From assembly GCA_029204225.1 (NCBI GenBank), contig CM055107.1:19439815-19503814 (forward strand): DNA of 64,000 nt, in the 5' to 3' direction. Shown in pieces: positions 12,388-23,000 of the stretch. The DNA is from Diphasiastrum complanatum. Lineage: Eukaryota > Streptophyta > Lycopodiopsida > Lycopodiales > Lycopodiaceae. The notes beneath the pieces are model-generated. The model worked only from the letters and a program-made list of their open reading frames with translations. It was not told the origin of the DNA and did no database searches. How positions within the stretch are numbered: the first letter of the stretch is position 1; each line of letters starts with the position of its first letter. Position numbers and translations under genes: made by a program.

Positions 12388-13425
12388 ATGAAAGGAATTC
12401 CCCCTGAAATAGTAGTACATCGGATTCCTCTAAAAGACAATGCTAAGCCTGTTAAGGCTAAACTTTACCGCAGTAACCTCATCTATCGTGAGAGGATTGA
12501 TGAGGATATTAAGAAATTGCTGGATGCTGGCTTCATTTATGAGGTCCAGCATACTGATTGGGTATCACCCATTGTGGTTGTACCCAAGAAAAACGGCAAG
12601 CTTCGTATCTGTGTCGACCTCAAGAACCTTAATGCGGTTACGAAGAAATACCATTTTCCCTTGCCCTTAACGACCCAAATATTAGAGGAAATGGCAGGAG
12701 CTGAAGCTTTCAGCTTCTTGGATGGATTCAGCGATTATTTCCTTGTTCAAATAGCCCCTGAAGATAAACATAAAACAGCCTTTGCCACAGAGAACGGGGT
12801 TTACGCTTATAACGTTATGCCTTTTGGCTTATGTAACGGCCCCTCAACATTCCAATGGGTCATGCAACTGGCCTTTCAAGATCTGTTACATCGGGTCGTG
12901 GAGATTTATCTCGACGATCTAGGTGTACATTCTTCCGCTGCTACGCACCTAGACGCCTTGGAGAAAATCTTCATTCATTGTCATAGGTTCGGCATCTCAC
13001 TAAACCCTGATAAATGCCAAATATGGGTCACCCACGGGGTTGTACTTGGGCATATAATATCAAAGGACGGTATTTCTACCAGCCCGTCAAAAATCAAGGT
13101 TATCGTGGACATGCCCCTACCTGCAACAGTGAAGGAAGTATATGTCTTCCACGGTCATACCAACTATTATCGCATCTTTATAATCGACTATGCCAGCAAG
13201 GCACGTCTCGTTTATTTAGTTGTGGTAGATCCTCGTTTGACCGAAGAATGAATTAAGACCTTTGAGGAGTTGAAAACAGCCCTCACGACAACTCCCATAC
13301 TCCACTCGCCAGATTACACGAAAGAGTTCCATGTGCATATTGACGCAAGTAAGTATGTCATTGGAGGTCTTCTTGCACACCGGGCGAGTATGACAAAGAC
13401 TTTCCCATACGTTTCTTAAGCCGGC
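12388..13425 (+). pseudogene. Element A reverse transcriptase and start of RNase H
   Basis: The frame 12388-13251 contains the RT blocks in order: KAKLYRSN, DWVSPIVVVPKKNGKLRICVD (about 12556), SFLDGFSDYFLVQIAPED, YNVMPFGLCNGPSTFQ, the catalytic YLDDL (12907-12921), LNPDKCQIWV and GHIISKDGIS. The usual palm Asp is kept in SFLDGFSDY. A TGA (13249) interrupts the thumb/connection. RNase H begins after it (HVHIDASKYVIGGLLAH, about 13330) and meets a TAA at 13418. Seen: motifs and stops. Inferred: TGA 13249 derives from an Arg CGA codon. Confidence 0.93.
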
Positions 13426-13430
13426 AACTC

Positions 13431-15059
13431 ATGCCTGCTGAAGTAAACTATACAACTACCGAGAGAGAAGCATTGGCGATGGTCTACGCTGTACAACAAC
13501 TAAGACATTATTTATTTGGCCAGACCTTTGCTTTCTACACAGAACATCAAGCACTTCTATATATCGTTAATAAGTCTTGTAAGACAGGACGAATAGCTCG
13601 ATGGCTACTGATTTTGGAGGAATTTAATTTTCGTGTAGTCGTTCGGAAAGGGACCCAACATTTCATGGCGGATCACCTTTCCAGACTACCAAGTGCTGAA
13701 AAAGCAACTGCACCAGTCAACGATGATATTCCTGATGCGTGCCTTTTTCAGATCGATGCTACACCCTTATGGGCTGAGGAGATCACTCAGTTTCTCACAA
13801 CAGGCCGACTAAAAGAAGGCCTGAGTACAATGGAATTTTTTGTTTTTTTAATAAAAGCAGCGCCCTTTCAGTTAATTGTAGGACAACTTTACAAAAGGGG
13901 AGTTGACGACATTATTCGACGATGTGCTTATGAATCTGAGATACGATCGATAATATCTCAGGCTCATGAGGGCATTGGAGGTGGCCACTTTTCTGCTGAA
14001 GCCACAGCGAAGATTATCCTTCGAGCGGGATTGTGGTGGCCATCAATGTTTAAAGACACGTTTGCTGTCATTAAAGCGTGTGATGTCTGTCAACGAGCAA
14101 AGAAGAATACCAAAGCATACTTCACACCATTGACTCCCATTATAGAAGGCGAAGCCTTCCATAAGTGGGGGATTGACTTTGTTGGACCAATCAGTCCAGC
14201 AACAAAACATACCCAAGCTCGATACATCCCCGTAGCCACAGATTACGCCACTAAGTGGGTGGAGGCTCGAGCAACGAAGGACACCAACGCAAAAACAATT
14301 GCACGTTTTCTTTACAAAAATATTATTACCCGTTTTGGCTGTCCCATAGAGCTTGTTAGTGATCGCGGCATGCATTTTTTAAATGTTGTCGTTGATAATC
14401 TCCTACGCCATTACCTTGTCGTTCACAGAAAAAGTACACCGTACTATCCTAGGTGTAATGGCCAGGCTGAATCAACTAACAAGACGATCTGTAAAATTTT
14501 AACCAAGATAGTTGAAACCAGTCGCTATGATTGGGAAACAAAACTTTTCTCAGCTATCTGGGCTTACCGCACCACCCCGAAGAAAGCTACTGGGTGGATT
14601 ACACCTTTCCACTTAGTAGATGGTCAAGAAGCGGTAATGCCCGTAAAATTCTTAGTACCTTCGTTAAGAGTTGCGGATGCTTTTTCAACAAATCTCTGTG
14701 AAAATACTTCAATAGTACAACAAGTCAAAACCAGGCTATTTACGTTAGACCAGTTATGTGAGACAAGACTAATATCTTATCACGCACAACTAGTTAACAA
14801 ACGACGCCAAAAGGCCTGACATGACCGTCACTTGCGCAATAAAGATCTGCACTTAGGTGACCAGGTGCTTCTTTATACATCAAAGAAGCACCCCGACAAA
14901 TTGAAGTTCATAAGTGAGGGGCCATATGTTATTAATAAGAATTTTCCTAATGGTGTCGTCCAATTACAAACACTTGATGGGATACTCCTAGACATTGTCG
15001 TAAACGGTGGTCGTCTACGGCGGTATTACGAAGAGTTGTTCTCTGTTGTCCCAATTTAA
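13431..15059 (+). pseudogene. Element A RNase H end and integrase
   Basis: The first 90 residues are RNase H (EREALAMVYAVQQLRHYL, FYTEHQALLYI; the usual TDH reads TEH). Integrase follows: HHCC domain (HEGIGGGHFSAEAT...CDVCQRAKK, about 13965-14105), then core WGIDFVGPIS, ELVSDRGMHF and NGQAESTNK, which keep the D, D, E triad. A TGA at 14817 splits off the last 75 codons (LHLGDQVLLYTSKKHPDKLKFI... to 15059), the GPY/F-like C-terminal domain (EGPYVINK). No chromodomain is present, in contrast with element B. The gypsy relic at 61650-62290 is a close relative (AQAPFEKWGLDYIGPI). Confidence 0.94.
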
Positions 15060-15391
15060 CATCTTTTCCCTAGTACATATTCTACACTTCTCTTTATTTT
15101 ATTATTTTTAATATTATTTTATTTTTACTTCTAGTTTTGCATGCCTCGTTTCCTTCCTGTACATACTCATGGGTCATGAAGGTCCTAGATCAACAAATGA
15201 TAGGCTACACCATAGGAACTAATTCTCACACTTTAGCCACCTCATCTATGTGTCTTCGGCATACAAACATCCCTTGGGATACACTATTTTCTATAGGAGC
15301 TTCTACTCTGGGCCGCAATCATATTTTTTTTCCCTTGAAGTTCTTCACTTGCATACAACAGATCCATTCCTTCATATTGAGGTTTTGACAA
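15060..15391 (+). other. Element A region between integrase and tandem array, unassigned
   Basis: This is AT-rich DNA after the integrase stop. No motif recognised. Confidence 0.5.
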
Positions 15392-15812
15392 ATCTCAACC
15401 GACGGGATCCGCTTCAATCTCAACCGACGGGATCCACTTCAATCTCAACCGACGGAATTCACTTCAATCTCAATCGATGGATCCACTTCAATCTCAACCG
15501 ACGGGATCCACTTCAATCTCAACCGACGGGATTCACTTCAATCTCAACCGATGGGATTCGCTTCAATCTCAACCGACGGGATCCGCATCAATCTCAATCG
15601 ACGGGATTCACTTCAATCTCAACCGATGGGATTCGCTTCAATCTCAACCGACGGGATCCGCTTCAATCTCAACCGACAAGATCCGCTTCAATCTCAACCG
15701 ACGAAATCCCCTTCAATCTCAACCGACGGGATCCGCTTCAATCTCAACCGACGGGATCCGCTTCAATCTCAACCAACGGGATCCACTTCAATCTCGACCG
15801 ACGGATCTTCAT
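15392..15812 (+). repeat. 25-bp tandem array, about 17 copies, in element A
   Basis: The consensus unit is about CTTCAATCTCAACCGACGGG plus ATCCG, with unit starts at 15396, 15421, 15446 and 15471; one copy is 24 bp. Because 25 is not a multiple of 3, one frame cycles through all three translations of the unit (25-residue period, FNLNRRDPLQSQ... then SISTDGI). All three forward frames stay open across most of the array. The core CTCAACCGACG is shared with the leader repeats at 8100-8395. Confidence 0.95.
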
Positions 15813-15892
15813 AAGATCTCGACTCCGCTCCCATCTCCACCGACACCCTTTTCCCAGATTATTTGTTTTTCTCTTTTTCCAATTTCTTCATC

Positions 15893-17129
15893 ATGTCTAC
15901 CAACCCTGCCTCCAGCTCTGATGACCCCGCAACCAATAAGCTCGACATCCACTTATCCACATTGGACATTACTGAAATGCAACACTGTTACCAACATGCA
16001 ACACCTTTCCTTCAAGCAATTGAGCTCCAAATGCCTGTCCTAACAGGGTATCAAAGCCCCTATCTCGTGCACATGATCTACGCCAACTACAATGCTACTA
16101 CAAGGTCGTGCCAGCTAATAGTCCCTCCTGTGAGGTTCTATGTTTATAACCTATCATTTGCACCGGCCGACTTGCCAAGAAGCCCACCACAAAATCCACA
16201 AATAGCTACAACTTCTGGAGCTCAACAGGCAGATACCTCAAAGGCTCAGTTGTCGGACACACGGCAACAACAGAGGCAAGAGAAGCTTGAAGCTAGGAGC
16301 ACATCACCGGTGGGATCAGTTTCAGATGGTTCCACCTCAGATGCAGCCAGCTCATCCACGACATCACAACAACACTCGTCACCCTCACATGTCATTGACG
16401 GGGGTGATGGAGCAACTACATCTACACAACCACCTGATACGGTAGTAACTCAAGCCACAGGTCAATCGAATGAAGCCACCACCCCACCCACACTGATTAC
16501 TACGCCAACGCCACCAACATCACCACTGGCGAAAATTGGGGTGGGGGGGGGGAGTGGGGATATCCATTTTCCAGGACACAAAAGCAGCTCAGCAACCACA
16601 GGCCCAACAAGTCCACACACTGGGCACGTCACAATATTTTGATGTTGAGGACCTGATGGAAATAAGCGACGACGAGCCAGAAAAGAGGACGCAACCAGGA
16701 AGAAGTCAGACCCCTCCACTAACCACCACCACCACAACAGGCACTAACATCATCCCTTCACTCTCTCCAACTCCACCTCCATCTTCAGCTCTAACACCAT
16801 GTTTATTTTTTGGTTTAGCCTCACTATCCCATACTCCATATAGGTACCCAACCCTCACTAACCCTGAAAAGCTCACTGAAGTAGCCAAGCGCTCAATGAT
16901 TGGCCTATCCGAAACGAGCTACCACATGCATTGGTTGGTGAGCCATCACCAAATGCTCGAGAGTAGAGTCCAGCATCAAGACCAAGAGATTGTGCAATAT
17001 CAAAGGCTGGTCAAAGAGAAAGAGAAAGAAACAGTGGAAACCAAATCCGTGATGGTCGGGCAGAAGTCCACTCTAGAAGAGGTCCAGCAACAACTGAAGC
17101 ACCAGATGGTCCAAATCAACCAAGTCTGA
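15893..17129 (+). pseudogene. Element A accessory frame 1 (unknown, Ser/Thr/Pro-rich with coiled coil)
   Basis: The ATG at 15893 (MSTNPASSSDD) opens a frame to 16642. A run of Gs at about 16541-16551 shifts reading to the frame ending at 17129, so the original product was probably one protein of about 410 residues. The N-terminal 100 residues look folded (LDITEMQHCYQHATPFLQAIE... PPVRFYVYNLSF). The middle is low-complexity Ser/Thr/Pro/Gln. The C-terminal part is heptad-like (HHQMLESRVQHQDQEIVQYQ... KEKEKETVETK). Coiled-coil-like remnants continue with stops to about 17530 (KQLEDTTKALQQVLDKVNQL). There is no signal peptide or membrane segment, so although it lies where env-like frames occur it does not look like an envelope protein. 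I do not recognise the family. Confidence 0.6.
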
Positions 17130-17657
17130 GACAGATCATCGAGTGCAATGACAGTCGTCACACCTCTAGTCAAGCCCGAGGACATTCAATTTCAGGCCCA
17201 CAGGCCTCAGCCATCCGGATGGAAAAATACGTAAGGCTAATCCAAGAACGGGAAGCCGAAAAGTGAAATTTTGAAAACATTGTGGCCAAACAAGAGAAGG
17301 TCATCTTGGAGTCCTAGAAGCAGTTGGAAGACACTACGAAGGCCCTGCAGCAAGTCTTGGACAAGGTGAACCAACTATGGGACATGGCGTGCAAAGGCTC
17401 AAGCAGGTGCTCAATCAACAAAGCCACGGGATGATGATGGGAATGATGGTGCAGGAAATCAAGGCGGGCAAATCCACCCTTCAAACGGTAGCTCGGGGTC
17501 GGGTGGCCAGAGAGCCGGTGCTACTTCCATGACTTTTCTCTGACCCCCTCCCACCTTTAACCCTTCCTCCTACTCTGCATTTAATTTTTCTGAAACATTC
17601 ATTCTACCTTACCCAATTCTTCCGTCTCCTCTCTCTTCGTCACCTCCTAGCAAAATA

Positions 17658-18791
17658 ATGGGCCCATCAAAAGGTCCAGCTAACACTTACAAAGCCCGAT
17701 GGGACGAGTTCCTCCAACAACTCCACTCCCCCGGTGCTGCGTATAACTTGTTGATTCCGCCTCCTCCTAAACCTATCACCCTCGCACCCCTCTCCCTAGA
17801 TCATTCCATCCCCGACCTTCCAGAAACTAACACCGACATGAGGAGTGACGATGACTTCTTGGTAGACCAACCAGAAACGAGAAGGTTCTCGTCCAGACTA
17901 GACACGGGTGCAGTTGAGCCGTCGACAAGTGAGCGAGCAAAAGAGAAAGATACAGGCACCAAGGCCTTAGATGATTATCTGGCAAGGCCATCCCAACTGC
18001 GTAGGACAACTTCCCCTACTAGGCACAGAGGCAAACTGGCCGACACAAGGGAGTCAGAGAAATTTGAGAGGAAATACTCTCCCAACATGAGGGGAGGCAA
18101 AGAAGACATTGATCAAAGCCAATACTCCACCAGGGTCGAGATCATTGCCGCGCTACAACCGCAACTAGAATGGCGGACTAAAGTCCTGAAAGATAGCAGA
18201 CGATTTCAAGAGTATTTGAAGGCACCGACATGGAAGCGAGTGGATCCTTTCTACATGCCACTCAAACGCAGAAACCCATGGCTGGTGGAAAAGCCTCGAG
18301 TGGAGTTAGTAATCTGGCCAGTCATTCCGAGAATTTCAGAGAGAACCTCCCCGGATGATCTGAGGTTGCAGTTACTCGACTTCGGACATAAATACAAATC
18401 AAGTGCCGATCTTTGCGTGCAGGAAAGTGCTGAGTATTGCAAATCCATGGCCTTCCTGATGCAACAAGATTGTTACTGGGATCGAGGCCTAGAGCCCATC
18501 AAAATCAACCCAAATGTCGCCCTCCAGTCAGAAGAAGACCATGAAATGATGGCCAGGCTATACTACAGAGCGGCCTTCAGGTCATCACGCTTTGTGACCA
18601 TGGTGGAAGACTGGCATAAAATGGGCTTCGTAGAAAAGATAAGAGAATATCTGGGCCTCCTCAATTTCGGAAGTAAGCTCCGCTTCCAAGTTTTTGAAGC
18701 CCTGAGTCGAAAGATGAGCGAGCGAAAGCAGATGGCACGACGACGAGGTGAGCAGGATTCACAAGAAGTGCTCAAGAGGGCTAGTATGTAG
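17658..18791 (+). CDS. Element A accessory frame 2 (unknown, 377 residues, intact)
   Basis: This is the longest undamaged single frame in the 3' region, from the ATG at 17658 (MGPSKGPANTYKARWDEFLQ) to the stop at 18789-18791. The first half is polar and low-complexity (Pro-rich, then acidic and Arg-rich). The second half, from about residue 150, is denser and looks folded and basic, with many Trp/Tyr/Arg residues (LEWRTKVLKDSRRFQEYLKA, WKRVDPFYMPLKRRNPW, RLYYRAAFRSSRFVTMVEDW, LRFQVFEALSRKM). No membrane segment, zinc motif or nuclease motif was seen. A pyrimidine-rich stretch ending cctcctag just upstream could be a splice acceptor joining it to frame 1. It lies between integrase and the polypurine tract on the sense strand. 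Function unknown. Confidence 0.6.
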   Translation: MGPSKGPANTYKARWDEFLQQLHSPGAAYNLLIPPPPKPITLAPLSLDHSIPDLPETNTDMRSDDDFLVDQPETRRFSSRLDTGAVEPSTSERAKEKDTGTKALDDYLARPSQLRRTTSPTRHRGKLADTRESEKFERKYSPNMRGGKEDIDQSQYSTRVEIIAALQPQLEWRTKVLKDSRRFQEYLKAPTWKRVDPFYMPLKRRNPWLVEKPRVELVIWPVIPRISERTSPDDLRLQLLDFGHKYKSSADLCVQESAEYCKSMAFLMQQDCYWDRGLEPIKINPNVALQSEEDHEMMARLYYRAAFRSSRFVTMVEDWHKMGFVEKIREYLGLLNFGSKLRFQVFEALSRKMSERKQMARRRGEQDSQEVLKRASM

Positions 18792-18929
18792 CGGCCAATT
18801 GGGAGACTTCCAATTTTGACGAATAAATTTTGCGGATAATAAGCACCTGGTTTTATGGAAGCGAACGAAAATCCACGCTTTTCCAAGTGCCAAGCGGAAG
18901 ACATCGCCGGTGTTGTAGTGGGTCCTGCA

Positions 18930-18948
18930 ACAGATTAGGGGTGGATAA
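18930..18948 (+). other. Polypurine tract of element A
   Basis: agattaggggtggataa lies directly before the TGTTAGC start of the 3' LTR. Confidence 0.8.
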
Positions 18949-20080
18949 TGTTAGCAGATTCTAGAGAATCTCCAAGTGCCGAGCCAAGCTGAAGACACAA
19001 GTTATCTCTCACCCATGATCGAGGAGGTCTTAGAAGGAAGAGAGTAGAAGAAGCTGAGAGCCGAGCATGAGAGCCGAGGAAGTACTAGCTAGGAAGACAA
19101 TGAGTTATCTATGTGAGCCTACATGGTGTATCCCAAAGAAGGAATGGCCATGTAAGACCTAGTAATATTTCCTAGGCATTGTAAATAAAGGTAGACCCCC
19201 CTTAAATTAGTTAGAGTGAGCCACCTTTTGATGGTGACCTTTAGTAGAAGGGCAAATTCCACATGTGATTTGTAATTTGGTGGAATTGCCACATGGGCTC
19301 CACATGGGCAGCCTTCTTGCTTATTTAAGGGCCCCCCTCTCTTGTGAGGGAGCTTTGAACGTATTGTCAAGTTCTCTTGAGCTAATAAAGAGGATCCTCC
19401 ACGAGTTTCTGATGATAGCTAAGCTCCTTGCTCATGGCAATGTTCTTGAGTGAGATTTCTATGAGCATGCTTGATTCCTTTGCATTGTGGATTAACTAGG
19501 TTCTTGTTTCTTGCTTAGTTGTGAATTAGGATTCAGTTCTTGTTTGTAAAATAAGGTAGTAATCAGCATTCAAGTAAACTAGATAGGCTGGTTTGTGGTA
19601 TAGATCTTGCATACTCCCTTGCAACCCAGTTCTTGAGTGTGCTTGAGCAATCTAAGCATCAAGAAATGAGTGTTTCTTGATTCTTAGACTGTTAAAATGT
19701 TGTTAGAAATCTAGTTTCTTGAATCTTGTTTCTTGTTTCTTGAATCTTGTTTCTTGAATCTTGTTTCTTGTTTTCAGTAGCTAATCTTGTTCTTGATTGT
19801 TTTCTAAACTAGTAGATAGTGGTAGGACCTCTCCTTGTACCAAAACGCTAATCCTCTTGAGCTGTAGATGGTTACATGGCTGGTTTTTTTGCATGTAGTT
19901 GAGTATCGGAACCGTGTCTCCCATTGACAGGCTGGAAAATACATGTTGAAATCTGAGTAACCCATCCATGTGTTAACCGTTCTAACAAGAAGAACCGTAA
20001 GAACCATAAAGAACGGTAAAAAAAGAAGAAGAAACCAAGAGATAATTCCGTGTTCACAAATTCAGAGGAATCTGTGAACA
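18949..20080 (+). mobile_element. 3' LTR of element A (1132 bp)
   Basis: It runs TGTTAGCAGATTC... to ...TGTGAACA. It matches the split 5' LTR with small indels: an extra copy of an agccgag-type segment near 19060, and an expanded gaatcttgtttcttg repeat at about 19709-19770. TATTTAAGG recurs at about 19321. Confidence 0.93.
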
Positions 20081-23000
20081 TTATTAAACAAGTACTCAGA
20101 GATAAACCTATTTCCGATCATTAATCTCTGCTCTGGAGTACAACTCAGGTTTTAAAAGTATACTAAGGATAAATTTTTCATCTGGGTTACATTCATCACG
20201 AGTTAGTAACATCACCTTCATGTAAAGCACTTACATGAAACATTGGGTGAAATAACCTAACTTAAGAGATTAAAGTTAAAGAAATGATAAAATAATTATA
20301 ATTACAGTCTAAAATTATCCACAACTCTAACAAATAATTCATAAGCTTTCAAGTACAAATATCCTTAGAATCCAAATTCTAAGATATGATAATTCATTCA
20401 ATTAGAATCTCTAGGAGAATCATTAAGATATAGAATGATTAAACTCAACTATGAGTACCCTAGATACTATTTTGAGTTAAATGCTCACGTTTCTAGCACC
20501 AAATGCAAGAAAATAGCATTCATTCATCTTAATAGACTTGTCTGTCTCCTAAGATAACTGGAGATCCAATCAAAAGAAAAAACTGTACTCAAGCATCTGC
20601 AGACCATATACTGTAGTAGAATAACATCCACTAGATAAATTAAATTCTCCACAAATAAAATACTTATCTTGTGAGATCCATAGGTTCTCAAATAAAATAC
20701 TGGAGTAGAGAGATTCAAAACACTGATATGAATTCTTACTCAATTAATAGACCAAGACTTAATCGACACACTTAAGAATCATCACAATTCCTTTTAATCC
20801 ACTGACAACAATTAAGTAAATATTTATGATCCATCAACCATAGATATTTAGATTTGTATGATTTGTTAGTCATAATTTTCTGGAATCCAGAATTATACTT
20901 AATCATTTACAGGATACTGGAGTATATGTCCAACATAACTCAGGAAAAGTAAGAGTCATTCCAAAATCTTTCCATTAAGAAAATATTGGATTTAGGAATA
21001 CTTTCAAAACATGATTCTTTATTTGAAGTGCAAGATTCAAGTTCTATAAACAATTGGTAATTAAAGACTGAACGCATACCGAAATGACAATCATCTTCAA
21101 CTACAAAACTTTAGATGATTACAATCTAGAATCAAATCTAGATACCCAAGGTCCTGCTGCATATCAATTCAGATATTATTCTTGGATTCATTTATGATTT
21201 GTTATCCAATTGAGCGCTCTGAAATACAATCACTAATGAGCTGAGTATATTCCTTAACTAAAGAATACTCTATCCCAAGAATATTGTATATCCAATACAC
21301 ATAATTTCAATTGATGAACCCAAATGATTCACTAATCATGCGTCTTACAAGCAATATAAATCAAAACCATCAGTTTATGGTGAATTTACATTACACTGAT
21401 CGTTTTACCAATTAACTTCATCTTGGAGTAATCAACTACCCAAGTTAATTGCCAATGATTCAGAAATCTCAAATGTCTAGGTGAAGAACTAGTATAACAC
21501 CACATTTAGATCCTTACCCAAATCATTTATAAGTTAATCCATAAATCTTCCATACAAAGATTTGTTAACTTTGCAAGTATCTGTCAAAACAATACTTGAT
21601 CATATGCTTATGTTCGTCGACTAGGTTAAGTGCACCAGATAACCTTAGTAACCAGGATTACACAATAGATTCATACAAGATTAATCGTGCACATATGAGA
21701 ATAATCTCACTATGAGCCAGTACATAAACACATTCTTACTTGGCAGATTCGAGTAAATAACATATTCGGAAAATCTTTGAGACGAATTGAATCTCAACAA
21801 TTTTCCAATCCAACTTACCTATAATTACATAATTTCTTCCACTCGATCAACCCCTCTCTGATCCTAGTACTTAAATCAAGATTAGGTTGATCTAATACAG
21901 AACTCTCAGACTTAAATTCTGATCAAACTTACTTCTACTCCAATCAAAATGGAATTAGTAACCTTTGATCTTTCATTACTACTTATAGATAACGATTCAA
22001 ATATCAAACATGTTCTAGTTCCAAATTGTCCACACAATCCCTAGAGAATTCCTCTTATTCGAAAAGTTCCAATTAGGCATCTTACTCTGAATCTCTCCGA
22101 AATTCCTTTCAGATCAAATCTCATTTCTATACCCTAGCTGGTTTTCTTTCGAAAGCTATGCAACCAACAAATTCCCAAATAGAATTTTATCCCATCACTT
22201 CACCCCTCATTTAAAAGAAATTATAAATTTCAATAAAAGTTAACTGGAAAGATGATATATGAAAATATTCAAATCCAAAAAAAGTCAGTAATAAGTGCCT
22301 CCACTAAAGGATTCACTTCATTACAAACAGGACTTCTCCTTCAAATGTTTTCAATCTGAGTGATAGAAGCTACTATTCCATCGAAGTCCATTTATGCAAC
22401 AAAGATATTCTAGGTTTAAGAATATTCTCACAAGTAGTAATATATATGACACAATAGTCTTTCAGAAGAATAACTTCATGCTGGAAAGAATCATATAAAC
22501 CAGTCTGATGTCTTATATTTGCGAAATTACTAAGAAGTAAAGGATTAATTAAGTGAGAAATAGATTTGAGGGCCTTTGATTTTAAAAATAATGAGATACC
22601 ACATTGGGACCCTAAACCCTAAATCCTAAACCTCAAAATTTTCCAAAATACCCCACAATTGATCGAATAGTTTTCTTTTTTTCCCATATCGCGACTAGGT
22701 ACTAAAACACACCATTGATCATCAGATCTTTATAGTCCTAGAATTTCCTTTCCAAAATTACTGATGTCCCATACTATCAGCTTTTCTTTCCAGAAAACCC
22801 TTAACCACCTTATCTGATATTCTAGAGATCCACTGACTATCTAGCTGTCCTATAATCACTATAGGATATTATCTCTTGTTTCCAAAACATTGGACAATCC
22901 ATTATTTGGATGACTGGCATGCCTATCAGATGGATACCACAAATCCACATCTGACCATGTGACTTAAACAGAATAATTAACATGGTTCACATTACATTCT

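Larger units (their letters stand above)
2621..20080 (+). mobile_element. Element A: Tat/Athila-type Ty3/gypsy retrotransposon with element B nested in its 5' LTR
   Basis: The order is 5' LTR (2621-3532 plus 7793-7952), tRNA-Asp-type primer-binding site (7955), leader, gag, protease, RT, RNase H, integrase, a long 3' region with a tandem repeat and accessory frames, polypurine tract, and 3' LTR (18949-20080). Without element B it is about 13.2 kb. The gag-to-integrase order (RT before integrase), the PBS type, the lack of a chromodomain and the large 3' region fit the OTA (Ogre/Tat/Athila) branch of Ty3/gypsy. All frames carry stops or frameshifts, so it is not autonomous. The LTRs are similar over most of their length, which suggests fairly recent insertion. 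No target duplication is evident (atatc on the left, ttatt on the right). Confidence 0.88.

Noticed and set aside
15392-15812. CRISPR-like array
   Set aside because: Units are contiguous 25-mers without spacers, inside a plant retrotransposon.
15893-18791. Envelope gene of an Athila-type element
   Set aside because: The position fits, but no signal peptide or transmembrane segment is visible in either frame.
22610-22632. Interstitial telomere array
   Set aside because: Only about three imperfect units.
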